From Candidatus Omnitrophota bacterium (GTDB lineage Bacteria; Omnitrophota; Gorgyraeia; Aquiviventales; Aquiviventaceae), in NCBI GenBank assembly GCA_016206685.1, contig JACQRB010000012.1, positions 1 through 12,440 of the forward strand: a stretch of 12,440 bases of DNA, given 5' to 3'. Every line of letters begins with the position of its first letter. Within the stretch, counting starts at the first letter, position 1. This document shows, one piece after another, positions 1-5,989 of the stretch. The notes beneath the pieces are model-generated. The model saw only the letters and a list, made by a program, of their open reading frames with translations, did not search any database and was not told where the DNA came from. A program made the translations under genes and the position numbers.

Positions 1-15
1 GAGGAAAAGGGATAA
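1..15 (+). CDS. C-terminal tail of an upstream gene (possibly ribosomal protein L25/Ctc)
   Basis: In frame 1 the window opens with codons for E-E-K-G followed by TAA at 13-15. A charged, Glu/Lys-rich tail just before pth fits ribosomal protein L25/Ctc, a common pth neighbour, but four residues cannot identify a family. Frame 3 is also open from the window start into pth, so an alternative is that this stretch is not the end of any gene. The assignment is inference from gene order. Confidence 0.3.
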   Translation, partial: EEKG

Positions 16-140
16 GCCGCCGCTGGGCAGCGGGTGACGCGGAGCGGGGGCCCCCGCCGCCCGCCCGCAGACGACGCGCGATAGGCTGCGGCGCGAGGAC
101 GGACGGCGGGGTCGCGCAGCGGCAGGACCCGCTGCCACGA
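16..140 (+). other. GC-rich gap upstream of pth with short hairpins
   Basis: This 125-nt stretch is strongly GC-rich and holds three self-complementary segments: 20-33 (CCGCT/AGCGG arms), the perfect palindrome GCGGGGGCCCCCGC at 44-57, and a 7-bp stem at 116-135. No T-tract follows the first two, so they are not typical intrinsic terminators. I see no convincing sigma-70 promoter. The pth frame stays open through the whole gap, but the conserved Pth N-terminus begins at the ATG at 141, so an upstream extension is unlikely. Confidence 0.5.
116..135 (+). promoter_or_regulatory. Stem-loop directly upstream of the pth start
   Basis: GCAGCGG (116-122) pairs perfectly with CCGCTGC (129-135), leaving a 6-nt loop CAGGAC. 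The stem ends 5 nt before the pth ATG. The only Shine-Dalgarno-like bases nearby (AGGA, 124-127) sit in the loop, 13 nt from the start. The fold could modulate ribosome access to pth. The pairing is seen directly; the regulatory role is inference. Confidence 0.35.
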
Positions 141-716
141 ATGAAACTGATCGTCGGGCTTGGCAATCCTGGCCGCCAGTACGAAACCACGCGTCACAAT
201 GCGGGATTCATGGTGGTGCAGCACCTGGGCAAGCAGGCGCTCGGAAGATGGGAGTCCCGGTCGCATCCCGAGTTTGCCGCTCGGTCGGCTGGCCCGGTGA
301 CCCTCATCCTCCCGCAGACGATGATGAACGCGTCCGGGCAAGCCGTGCGGGCGGCGGCAACACGATGGCGCGTGGCCCCGGAGGACATCTTGATCGTGTG
401 CGACGATGTGAACCTGCCCTTGGGCACGCTGCGCCTTCGGGACGCAGGCAGCGACGGCGGCCATCATGGGCTGGCCTCTTGCCTGGACGCGCTCGGGACC
501 GAGGCGGTGCCTCGTCTGCGCGTGGGGGTGGGGGTCGAGCCGCTCCCCAAGGATCTGACCGACTTCGTGCTCGCGGCGTTTCGTCAGGAAGAGCAGCGGC
601 TGCTTGACCCAGTGCTCGAGCGGGCTGTGGAGGCCTGTGCGGTGTGGGCACGTGATGGCATTCAAGCCGCCATGAATCGTGCCAATCCCAGGCCACAAGA
701 AGAAGGACGCGCATGA
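141..716 (+). CDS. pth: Peptidyl-tRNA hydrolase
   Basis: Pth hydrolyses the ester bond of peptidyl-tRNAs released early from ribosomes, recycling tRNA in the cytoplasm. At 191 aa it matches the usual bacterial length (about 190-195). Family motifs are intact: GLGNPG at residues 6-11 with N9, the RHNAG catalytic-His motif with H19, MNASG with N63, and CDDVNLPLG with D88, which I align with the Asp that activates the catalytic His. The ATG at 141 begins the conserved MKLIVGLGNPG, which fixes the start although no well-placed Shine-Dalgarno is seen. The stop overlaps the rpsF start as ATGA (713-716), indicating translational coupling. Pth beside ribosomal protein genes is a common arrangement. 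Confidence 0.97.
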   Translation: MKLIVGLGNPGRQYETTRHNAGFMVVQHLGKQALGRWESRSHPEFAARSAGPVTLILPQTMMNASGQAVRAAATRWRVAPEDILIVCDDVNLPLGTLRLRDAGSDGGHHGLASCLDALGTEAVPRLRVGVGVEPLPKDLTDFVLAAFRQEEQRLLDPVLERAVEACAVWARDGIQAAMNRANPRPQEEGRA

Positions 717-1060
717 CCCGGACGTATGAAGCCTTGATCATCGTGAGCGCCGCCGGCACCGACGCGGATGTCGCGCGTGTGGTGGCGCAGGTGGAAGAGC
801 CCATCAAGAAGCTCGGCGGGACGATCGCCAACTCCAAGGGCCTCGGACGCCGGCGCTTGGCCTATCGCATCGCCAAGCAGCAGGAAGGCTACTATCAGCT
901 CCTGGAGTTTCGCCTGCCGGCGGCCCAGGTGGATGAGCTCAAGCGCCTGCTGCGGCTCAACGAGACCGTGATCCGCTTTTTGATCCTCAACCGCAGCGAC
1001 CACCGCCTCCTCGCCCGCGAGCCTGCGGCGCGTGTCGAGGCGAAGGTCGCGGCGGCCTAA
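713..1060 (+). CDS. rpsF: 30S ribosomal protein S6
   Basis: S6 is a small-subunit protein that binds the central domain of 16S rRNA together with S18, whose gene lies two genes downstream. The protein (115 aa) starts MTRTYEALIIV and carries the family signature around GRRRLAYRIAKQQEGYY (residues 45-61), followed by LEFRLPAAQVDEL and an Ala/Arg-rich tail. The start is supported by AAGGA at 703-707, 5 nt before the ATG. It overlaps pth by 4 nt and ends 5 nt before ssb. I did not recognise the S6:S18-binding leader RNA known in other bacteria; its place upstream of rpsF is taken by pth. Confidence 0.96.
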   Translation: MTRTYEALIIVSAAGTDADVARVVAQVEEPIKKLGGTIANSKGLGRRRLAYRIAKQQEGYYQLLEFRLPAAQVDELKRLLRLNETVIRFLILNRSDHRLLAREPAARVEAKVAAA

Positions 1061-1065
1061 ACGCC

Positions 1066-1497
1066 ATGGCGAATCTCAACCGCGTCTTCCTGATCGGCAA
1101 TCTGACCCGGGATCCGGAGCTGCGGTATATCCCCAGCGGCGCGCCGGTGGCGAGCTTCGGCTTGGCGATCAACACGACCATCGGCCGGCCCAGCGGGGAA
1201 CCGAAGGAAGAGGTCTGCTTCGTGCGGGTGGTGGTCTGGGGCAAGCAGGCGGAGAGCTGCAAGCAGTATCTGACGAAGGGCCGGCTGGTGTGCGTGGAAG
1301 GACGGCTCATCTATCGCAGTTGGGAGCAAGAAGGCAAGACCCGCTCGACCTTGGAGGTGCGGGCGGACCGGGTGCAGTTTCTGGGTGGCGCGCCGAGGCG
1401 CGCGGAAGCCGGACGCGAAGCCGAGCCCGCCGTGGACGACGCGCCGGTTGAGGAGCCGGTGAAGGAAGGCGCGGCTGAAGACGAGCCGCCCTTTTAG
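1066..1497 (+). CDS. ssb: Single-stranded DNA-binding protein SSB
   Basis: SSB coats single-stranded DNA during replication, repair and recombination and recruits partners through its acidic C-terminal tip. The 143-aa protein has an N-terminal OB fold (about residues 1-107) with the typical opening MANLNRVFLIGNLTRDPELR, then RPSGEPKEEVCFVRVVVWGKQAE and EGRLIYRSW. A Pro/Glu/Ala-rich linker leads to the ending EDEPPF, which matches the conserved DDDxPF-type tip. It lies between rpsF and rpsR, the classic rpsF-ssb-rpsR order. There is no clear Shine-Dalgarno before the ATG, and the gap from rpsF is only 5 nt, so coupling is likely. Confidence 0.96.
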   Translation: MANLNRVFLIGNLTRDPELRYIPSGAPVASFGLAINTTIGRPSGEPKEEVCFVRVVVWGKQAESCKQYLTKGRLVCVEGRLIYRSWEQEGKTRSTLEVRADRVQFLGGAPRRAEAGREAEPAVDDAPVEEPVKEGAAEDEPPF

Positions 1498-1511
1498 GAG
1501 TCGGGACAACG

Positions 1512-1769
1512 ATGCGACCGAAGATGAAAGTGAGGAAACGCGATCCGTCGCTGCTGCGGCGGGGTCCGCCCAGAACCTGCCGGTTCTGCGCCGATCACGC
1601 GGTGGAGGTTGACTACAAAGACGTCTATCAGCTCAACCGCTATGTGAGCGAGCGGGGCAAGATCACCCCCTCGAGGCTGACCGGCACCTGCGCGAGGCAC
1701 CAGCGCCGGCTGGCCATCGCGGTCAAGCGGGCGCGCTACATGGCGCTGCTGCCCTACGTGGCGATCTGA
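1512..1769 (+). CDS. rpsR: 30S ribosomal protein S18, Cys-containing (C+) form
   Basis: S18 pairs with S6 on the platform of the small subunit. The 85-aa protein has a basic N-terminus, the core DYKDVYQLNRYVSERGKI (residues 34-51), then TPSRLTGTCARHQRRL and a typical C-terminus ending RARYMALLPYV. Residues C23, C26, C60 and H63 form a CxxC...CxxH set that could bind zinc, as in the C+ forms of several ribosomal proteins. AGGAG at 1496-1500, overlapping the ssb stop, lies 11 nt before the ATG and supports the start. rplI follows after 2 nt. Confidence 0.96.
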   Translation: MRPKMKVRKRDPSLLRRGPPRTCRFCADHAVEVDYKDVYQLNRYVSERGKITPSRLTGTCARHQRRLAIAVKRARYMALLPYVAI

Positions 1770-1771
1770 CC

Positions 1772-2215
1772 ATGAACGTCATCTTGCTGAAAGACGTCGA
1801 GAAAGTGGGCAAGGAAGGCTCGGTCGTGCCGGTCAAGCCGGGCTTTGCCCGGAACTATCTCGTGCCGCGCGGCCTGGCGCTGCCCGCCACGCCGGAGCAC
1901 CGGCGCATGGTGGAGGAGCGCGCCCGGCAGGCGCAGGCCAAACAGGCGCGCGTCCACAAGCATGCGCAGCAGCTCAAGCAAAAACTGGAAAGCCGCTCAT
2001 GGACCTTGAAGCTCAACGTGGGCGAGCAGGACGTCGCGTTTGGCTCGGTGACGGCTCATGACGTGCACGAGGCGCTCGCCCAAGCCGGCATCGCCCTGGA
2101 CCGGCACGCGATCCAGTTGGAAGAACCGATCAAGGTCTTGGGGATCTACGACGTGCCCATTCGCCTGCATCCTGAAGTCGGCGCAACGCTCAAGGTGTGG
2201 GTGGTGAAAGCCTAG
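1772..2215 (+). CDS. rplI: 50S ribosomal protein L9
   Basis: L9 binds 23S rRNA at the base of the L1 stalk and helps maintain reading-frame fidelity. The 147-aa protein has the canonical N-terminal domain MNVILLKDVEKVGKEG...VKPGFARNYLVPRGLA (residues 1-37), a long connecting helix rich in Ala, Lys and Gln (about 43-75), and a C-terminal RNA-binding domain containing FGSVTAHDVHEAL and ending in EVGATLKVWVVKA. Length is normal for the family. The start follows the rpsR stop after 2 nt, so translation is probably coupled. The final G of its stop codon is also the first base of the repeat that fills the gap to dnaB. Confidence 0.96.
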   Translation: MNVILLKDVEKVGKEGSVVPVKPGFARNYLVPRGLALPATPEHRRMVEERARQAQAKQARVHKHAQQLKQKLESRSWTLKLNVGEQDVAFGSVTAHDVHEALAQAGIALDRHAIQLEEPIKVLGIYDVPIRLHPEVGATLKVWVVKA

Positions 2216-2300
2216 ACGCTGATTGACGCTGATGGCAACGCTGATCTTCGCCGATCAACGGATCAGCGTTGCTCAGCGTCGTGATCAGCGTTGATCAGCG
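2215..2300. repeat. Decamer-based inverted/direct repeat between rplI and dnaB
   Basis: The segment is built from variants of GATCAGCGTT and its complement. On the left, GACGCTGATT (2215-2224), GACGCTGATG (2225-2234) and GCAACGCTGATC (2235-2246) run in one orientation. On the right, GATCAGCGTTGC (2261-2272), TCAGCGTC (2273-2280), GATCAGCGTT (2283-2292) and GATCAGCG (2293-2300) run in the other. The inner arms 2235-2246 and 2261-2272 pair perfectly over 12 bp around a 14-nt loop. GACGCTGA (2225-2232) pairs with 2273-2280 after a 2-nt bulge, and ACGCTGAT (2216-2223) with 2284-2291. There is no T-tract, so it is not a standard terminator. It resembles a REP/MITE-like dispersed element; a genome-wide copy count would decide. 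Confidence 0.8.
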
Positions 2301-2307
2301 ATTGACC

Positions 2308-3648
2308 ATGGATTTGCCTGAACTCACCACACTCGAACGGCTCCCTCCGCAAAACCTCGAAGCCGAAACCGCCGTCCTGGGCTCGATCTTGCTGGAGGAG
2401 GACGCCCTCATCGCCGCGGCGGAAGTCCTCGAAGAGGGCGCGTTCTACAAAGGCGCCCACCGCAGGATCTTTGCCGCGATGATGGATCTCTATAAGAACA
2501 ACGTCGCGGTGGATCTGGTGACGTTGACCGACGAGCTCAAACGGCGCAATTGGTTGGAGGAGGTCGGGGGCCCCGCGTACCTCGCCGGCCTGACCAGCGT
2601 GGTGCCGACGGCAGCGAACGTCCAGCACTACTGCCGCATCGTGAAGGAAAAGGCCGTCCTGCGGGCCCTCATCAAAGTCGGCACCGGCATTGCGCAAGAG
2701 TGCTATGAGGATCCTACCGAGGCCGACCTGTTATTGGATAGAGCCGAGCAACGCATTTTTGAAATTGCCTCGAAGAAAGTCCGAGTGGATGCGGTCTCCG
2801 TCAAAGAGCTCATCAAGAGCTCGATCGAGACCATTGACACGCTCTATCAGCGCAAGGGCTTCATCACCGGGCTGCCGACCGGCTTTCAGGATTTGGACCA
2901 GTTGCTGGCGGGCTTGCAGCCGGCGGACTTCATCGTCGTCGCGGGGCGGCCGGCCATGGGGAAGAGCAGCTTTGCCTTGGGCATCGCGGAGCACGTCGCC
3001 CTGAACCAGCATGTGCCGGTGGCGATCTTTAGCCTGGAAATGTCCAAGGAGCACCTGGTGCAGCGGATGTTGTGCTCGCATGCGCGCATCAATGCCCACA
3101 ACGTGCGTTCCGGGACGCTCTCGGCCAGCGATTGGCCGCGACTCACTCAAGCGGCCGGCAAGCTCTCGGAAGCGCCGATCTTTATTGATGATCAGGGCAT
3201 GCTCTCGGTGTTGGAGTTGCGGGCAAAGGCGAGGCGATTAAAGGCTCATCATGGCATCGGGCTGATTATCTTGGACTATCTGCAATTGATGGAGGAATCG
3301 TCTCGCTGGGAAAATCGTCAGCAAGAAGTGACCCTCATCTCCCGGAACATCAAAGCCTTGGCACGGGAACTCAACATTCCCGTCATTGCAGTCAGCCAAC
3401 TCTCGCGGGCTCCGGAGCAACGTGACACCTTTCGCCCTCGCCTCTCGGATCTCCGGGACTCGGGATCGATTGAACAGGATGCCGACGTGGTGCTGTTTTT
3501 ATTCCGGGAAGAGTACTACAAGCCCAGTGAAGAGAATCGGGGCACCGCAGAAGTCATCATCGGCAAGCAGCGGAACGGCCCCACGGACATCGTCAAACTG
3601 ACCTTTCTCAAGGAGTACACCCGATTCGAAAGCCGCGCACAGGTCTAG
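2308..3648 (+). CDS. dnaB: Replicative DNA helicase DnaB
   Basis: DnaB is the hexameric ATP-driven helicase that unwinds DNA at the replication fork and interacts with primase. The 446-aa product has the N-terminal domain starting near LPPQNLEAETAVLGSIL, then the RecA-like domain: Walker A GRPAMGKS at residues 213-220, Walker B LIILDYLQL with D323, then SRNIKALARELNIPVIAVSQLSR and LRDSGSIEQDADVV, and a C-terminal RNGPTDIVKLTFLKEYTRFES. No intein is present at the Walker A or other usual sites. I chose the ATG at 2308; an in-frame TTG at 2269 would add 13 residues encoded by the repeat and is less likely. No Shine-Dalgarno is visible, because the repeat ends 7 nt before the ATG. The 3' half is less GC-rich than its neighbours. 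Confidence 0.96.
   Translation: MDLPELTTLERLPPQNLEAETAVLGSILLEEDALIAAAEVLEEGAFYKGAHRRIFAAMMDLYKNNVAVDLVTLTDELKRRNWLEEVGGPAYLAGLTSVVPTAANVQHYCRIVKEKAVLRALIKVGTGIAQECYEDPTEADLLLDRAEQRIFEIASKKVRVDAVSVKELIKSSIETIDTLYQRKGFITGLPTGFQDLDQLLAGLQPADFIVVAGRPAMGKSSFALGIAEHVALNQHVPVAIFSLEMSKEHLVQRMLCSHARINAHNVRSGTLSASDWPRLTQAAGKLSEAPIFIDDQGMLSVLELRAKARRLKAHHGIGLIILDYLQLMEESSRWENRQQEVTLISRNIKALARELNIPVIAVSQLSRAPEQRDTFRPRLSDLRDSGSIEQDADVVLFLFREEYYKPSEENRGTAEVIIGKQRNGPTDIVKLTFLKEYTRFESRAQV
3610..3615 (+). promoter_or_regulatory. Shine-Dalgarno for a proposed AUU start of bamA
   Basis: AAGGAG lies 8 nt upstream of an ATT codon at 3624-3626 that is in frame with bamA. It sits inside the conserved LKEYTRF codons of dnaB, so part of the match is imposed by DnaB protein conservation. 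The spacing and the quality of the signal peptide it would produce make it a candidate ribosome-binding site. Confidence 0.4.
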
Positions 3649-3656
3649 CGCTCGCG

Positions 3657-5948
3657 GTGGTCCTCTGGGCCCTCCTCGGGCCGGGGCTCCCCTTCAGCGC
3701 CGCGCAGCAGGAATCGCCTCGGGTGATCGTCGTGGACGTGGAGGGCAATCGCACGATCGCGAAAGAGACCTGCGTGGCCCAATTGCGGACGCGGCCGGGA
3801 ATGTCGTATACCGAGCAGGTGGTCGGCGACGACATCAAACGGCTCTACGCCTTGGGGTACTTCACCGACGTGCGGGTCAGGACCGACTCGGTGGCGGAAG
3901 GCCTCAAGGTCGTGTTTGTCGTCAAGGAAAAGCCCATCGTGGCCTCGCTGCGAGTCGAAGGCAACCGCCGCCTGCTGACCAAACGCGTGCAGGAGCTGGT
4001 GGGGGTCAAGGCGGGCGAGCTCTACGATCCCCGCAAGCTCAAAGAAGGCGTCAACAAGCTCATCGCCGAGTATCACCGCAAAGGCTACGTCCAGGCCGAG
4101 GTGGAGCCGGCGGTCGCCGGCGACGAGGCGACAAACGCGGCGGCGGTGACGCTGGTGATCGACGAGGGCGCGCGGATGCGGATCAAGCAGATCCTCATCG
4201 AGGGCAACCTCGCGTTTTCCGATCGGCGCCTTCTCAAGCTCCTGAAGACCAAGCGGCAGCACTGGTTCGCCTCCGGGGTCTACGACGAGCAGGTGCTCCA
4301 GGAGGACCTGGAGCGCATCCTGGCCTTCTACCGCACCAACGGCTATCAAGACGTGGCGGTGGAGAAGACGCTCGTGAGGGCGCCGCGGGGCAACGCCCTC
4401 TACGTCCGTCTGAAAATCACCGAGGGGATCCAGCACCGGGTGGGCGAGGTGGCCATCACCGGAGCGGTGCTGTTTCCGGAGCCGGAGCTGCGGCAGCTCT
4501 TGCGCTTGAAGCCGGGCTCGGTGTATAGCCCCGAGGCCGTGCAGGACGATTTGCGCGCGATCAAGCAGTATTACGGGGATCAGGGCTACATCAACGCGCA
4601 GGTCATCCCCGAGACCCGGCTGGATCAGGCGACCAAGCGGGTGAACCTGGCGCTGCGGATCGTCGAGCACGAGCTGGCCTACGTCCATCGCATCGACATC
4701 CGGGGCAATCTGCGCACGAAAGACGTGGTCGTCCGCCGGGAGCTGCGGATTCATCCGGGCGAGCCCTTCAACGGCAAGAAGATCCGCCGCTCCATCGAGC
4801 GGCTGGAGAACCTGGGGTTCTTTGAAGAGGTGAACGTGGACACCGCGCCGACCACGCAACCCGACCAGGATGATCTGCTCGTCGAGGTCAAGGAAGCCAA
4901 GACCGGCAGCTTCAGCTTCGGCGGCGGGCTGTCCTCCGTGGACCGGCTCGTGGGGTTGGTCGAGATCGAGCAGCGCAATTTCGATCTGCGCAACTTCCCG
5001 ACGTTCGTGGGGGCGGGCCAGGATCTGCGGTTTCGCGTGGAAGCCGGGACGGTGCGGCGGTTTTTTGATCTCTCGTTCACGGAGCCCTGGATCTTCGGCT
5101 ATCCCCTGTCGCTCGGCGTGGACGGCTACAGCCGCACCCGGCTGCGCAGCCGCAACCTGGGGTTGGCCTTTGAAGAGGAGCAGCGGGGCGGCGGGCTGCG
5201 TCTGGGCAAGGAATTCACCGACACGGTCCGGTCGAGTCTGGGGTACCAGCTCTTCCAGACGCGCATTTCCGACGTGGCGGGGGATGCCTCTGCCGACTTG
5301 AAAGCCGAGGAAGGGCGCAGCACCATCAGCGAGACGAACCTGACGCTCACCTGGGATACCCGCAACAACCGGTTCGATCCGACGCAAGGGTTCGTGCTCT
5401 TCGGGTCCACGGACTTGGCCGGGGGCGTGTTTGCGGGGGACAAGGATTTCTACCGGCTCCAGGGGGGCGCCAGCGCGTATGTGTCGCACGGCAATAACCG
5501 GCTGGTGTTTGAAAGCCGCCTCCGCGCCGGGATCGTGAACGGCTTCTCGAATACCAGCGAGGTGCCGATCTTTGAGCGCTTCTTCGCCGGCGGCTCCGAC
5601 ACGATCCGCGGGTTTCAGGAGCGGCGGGTGGGTCCGCGCGATCCCGTGTCGAACGATCCCATCGGCGGGGAAGCGCTGCTCATCGGGACGCTGGAAGAGG
5701 TGCTGACGATCGCGAAGGACGAGCGCGGCAAGCCCATCCTCAAAGGCTCGGTGTTCTATGACGTGGGGAATGTCTGGCGGCGGGTGGACGACTTCGCCTC
5801 ATCCGTGGAAGCGGGCACGGGGGTGGGGGCGCGGGTCAACACGCCGATCGGGCCGATCCGGGTGGACGTGGGCTTTCCCCTCACCAGTCTCGGGGACAAT
5901 AAAAAACGCAGGCCCAGGCTGCATTTCAACGTGAGCCGGTCGTTTTAA
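3657..5948 (+). CDS. bamA: Outer membrane protein assembly factor BamA
   Basis: BamA is the core of the complex that folds and inserts beta-barrel proteins into the outer membrane. From the GTG at 3657 it has 763 aa: about five POTRA repeats (roughly residues 22-91, 92-172, 173-258, 260-340 and 342-418), then a C-terminal 16-strand-type barrel (about 420-763). The barrel contains IRGF at 650-653, the conserved loop-6 motif of the Omp85 family, and the protein ends in Phe as barrel beta-signals do. The GTG start gives a signal peptide (VLWALLGPGLPFSAA) with no positive n-region. Starting instead at ATT 3624 adds 11 residues (IRKPRTGLALA), giving a classic basic n-region and longer hydrophobic core, with AAGGAG 8 nt upstream and a 25-nt overlap with dnaB. 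I regard that as the likelier start but list the canonical codon. Confidence 0.95.
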   Translation: MVLWALLGPGLPFSAAQQESPRVIVVDVEGNRTIAKETCVAQLRTRPGMSYTEQVVGDDIKRLYALGYFTDVRVRTDSVAEGLKVVFVVKEKPIVASLRVEGNRRLLTKRVQELVGVKAGELYDPRKLKEGVNKLIAEYHRKGYVQAEVEPAVAGDEATNAAAVTLVIDEGARMRIKQILIEGNLAFSDRRLLKLLKTKRQHWFASGVYDEQVLQEDLERILAFYRTNGYQDVAVEKTLVRAPRGNALYVRLKITEGIQHRVGEVAITGAVLFPEPELRQLLRLKPGSVYSPEAVQDDLRAIKQYYGDQGYINAQVIPETRLDQATKRVNLALRIVEHELAYVHRIDIRGNLRTKDVVVRRELRIHPGEPFNGKKIRRSIERLENLGFFEEVNVDTAPTTQPDQDDLLVEVKEAKTGSFSFGGGLSSVDRLVGLVEIEQRNFDLRNFPTFVGAGQDLRFRVEAGTVRRFFDLSFTEPWIFGYPLSLGVDGYSRTRLRSRNLGLAFEEEQRGGGLRLGKEFTDTVRSSLGYQLFQTRISDVAGDASADLKAEEGRSTISETNLTLTWDTRNNRFDPTQGFVLFGSTDLAGGVFAGDKDFYRLQGGASAYVSHGNNRLVFESRLRAGIVNGFSNTSEVPIFERFFAGGSDTIRGFQERRVGPRDPVSNDPIGGEALLIGTLEEVLTIAKDERGKPILKGSVFYDVGNVWRRVDDFASSVEAGTGVGARVNTPIGPIRVDVGFPLTSLGDNKKRRPRLHFNVSRSF

Positions 5949-5950
5949 CC

Positions 5951-5956
5951 AAGGAG
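5951..5956 (+). promoter_or_regulatory. Shine-Dalgarno of skp
   Basis: AAGGAG lies 5 nt before the ATG at 5962 and supports that start over the in-frame ATG at 6004, which has no comparable site and would leave the signal peptide without basic residues. Confidence 0.75.
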
Positions 5957-5961
5957 AGTCG

Positions 5962-5989
5962 ATGTCAGCAGTCAGATGTCAGCACTCAG
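5962..5989. repeat. Tandem 14-bp repeat (degenerate heptamers) at the skp start
   Basis: ATGTCAGCAGTCAG (5962-5975) is followed directly by ATGTCAGCACTCAG (5976-5989), with one mismatch. Each 14-mer is itself two heptamers (ATGTCAG, CAGTCAG, ATGTCAG, CACTCAG). The first unit supplies the skp start codon, and the array encodes the start of the signal peptide n-region. Confidence 0.85.

Noticed and set aside
44..57. GCGGGGGCCCCCGC palindrome as a terminator of the upstream gene
   Set aside because: There is no T-tract and almost no loop; in a GC-rich gap a short palindrome of G and C runs can arise by chance.
16..140. tRNA or other structured RNA gene upstream of pth
   Set aside because: No cloverleaf, acceptor-stem pairing or conserved T-loop could be built; only short isolated hairpins are present.
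2215..2300. Intrinsic terminator after rplI
   Set aside because: The hairpin is strong but has no following T-tract and contains multiple direct units, which fits a repeat element better.
2269..2307. TTG start for dnaB at 2269
   Set aside because: The added residues would be translated repeat DNA; the ATG at 2308 gives the normal DnaB N-terminus.
2308..3648. Intein in dnaB
   Set aside because: Length is the normal 446 aa, and the Walker A and later motifs are uninterrupted.
3645..5489. 614-codon open frame on the minus strand opposite bamA
   Set aside because: It is a shadow of the GC-rich codon usage of bamA: the protein is low-complexity (rich in Pro, Leu, Arg, His, Gln), resembles no family I know, and lies wholly antisense to a clear Omp85 gene.
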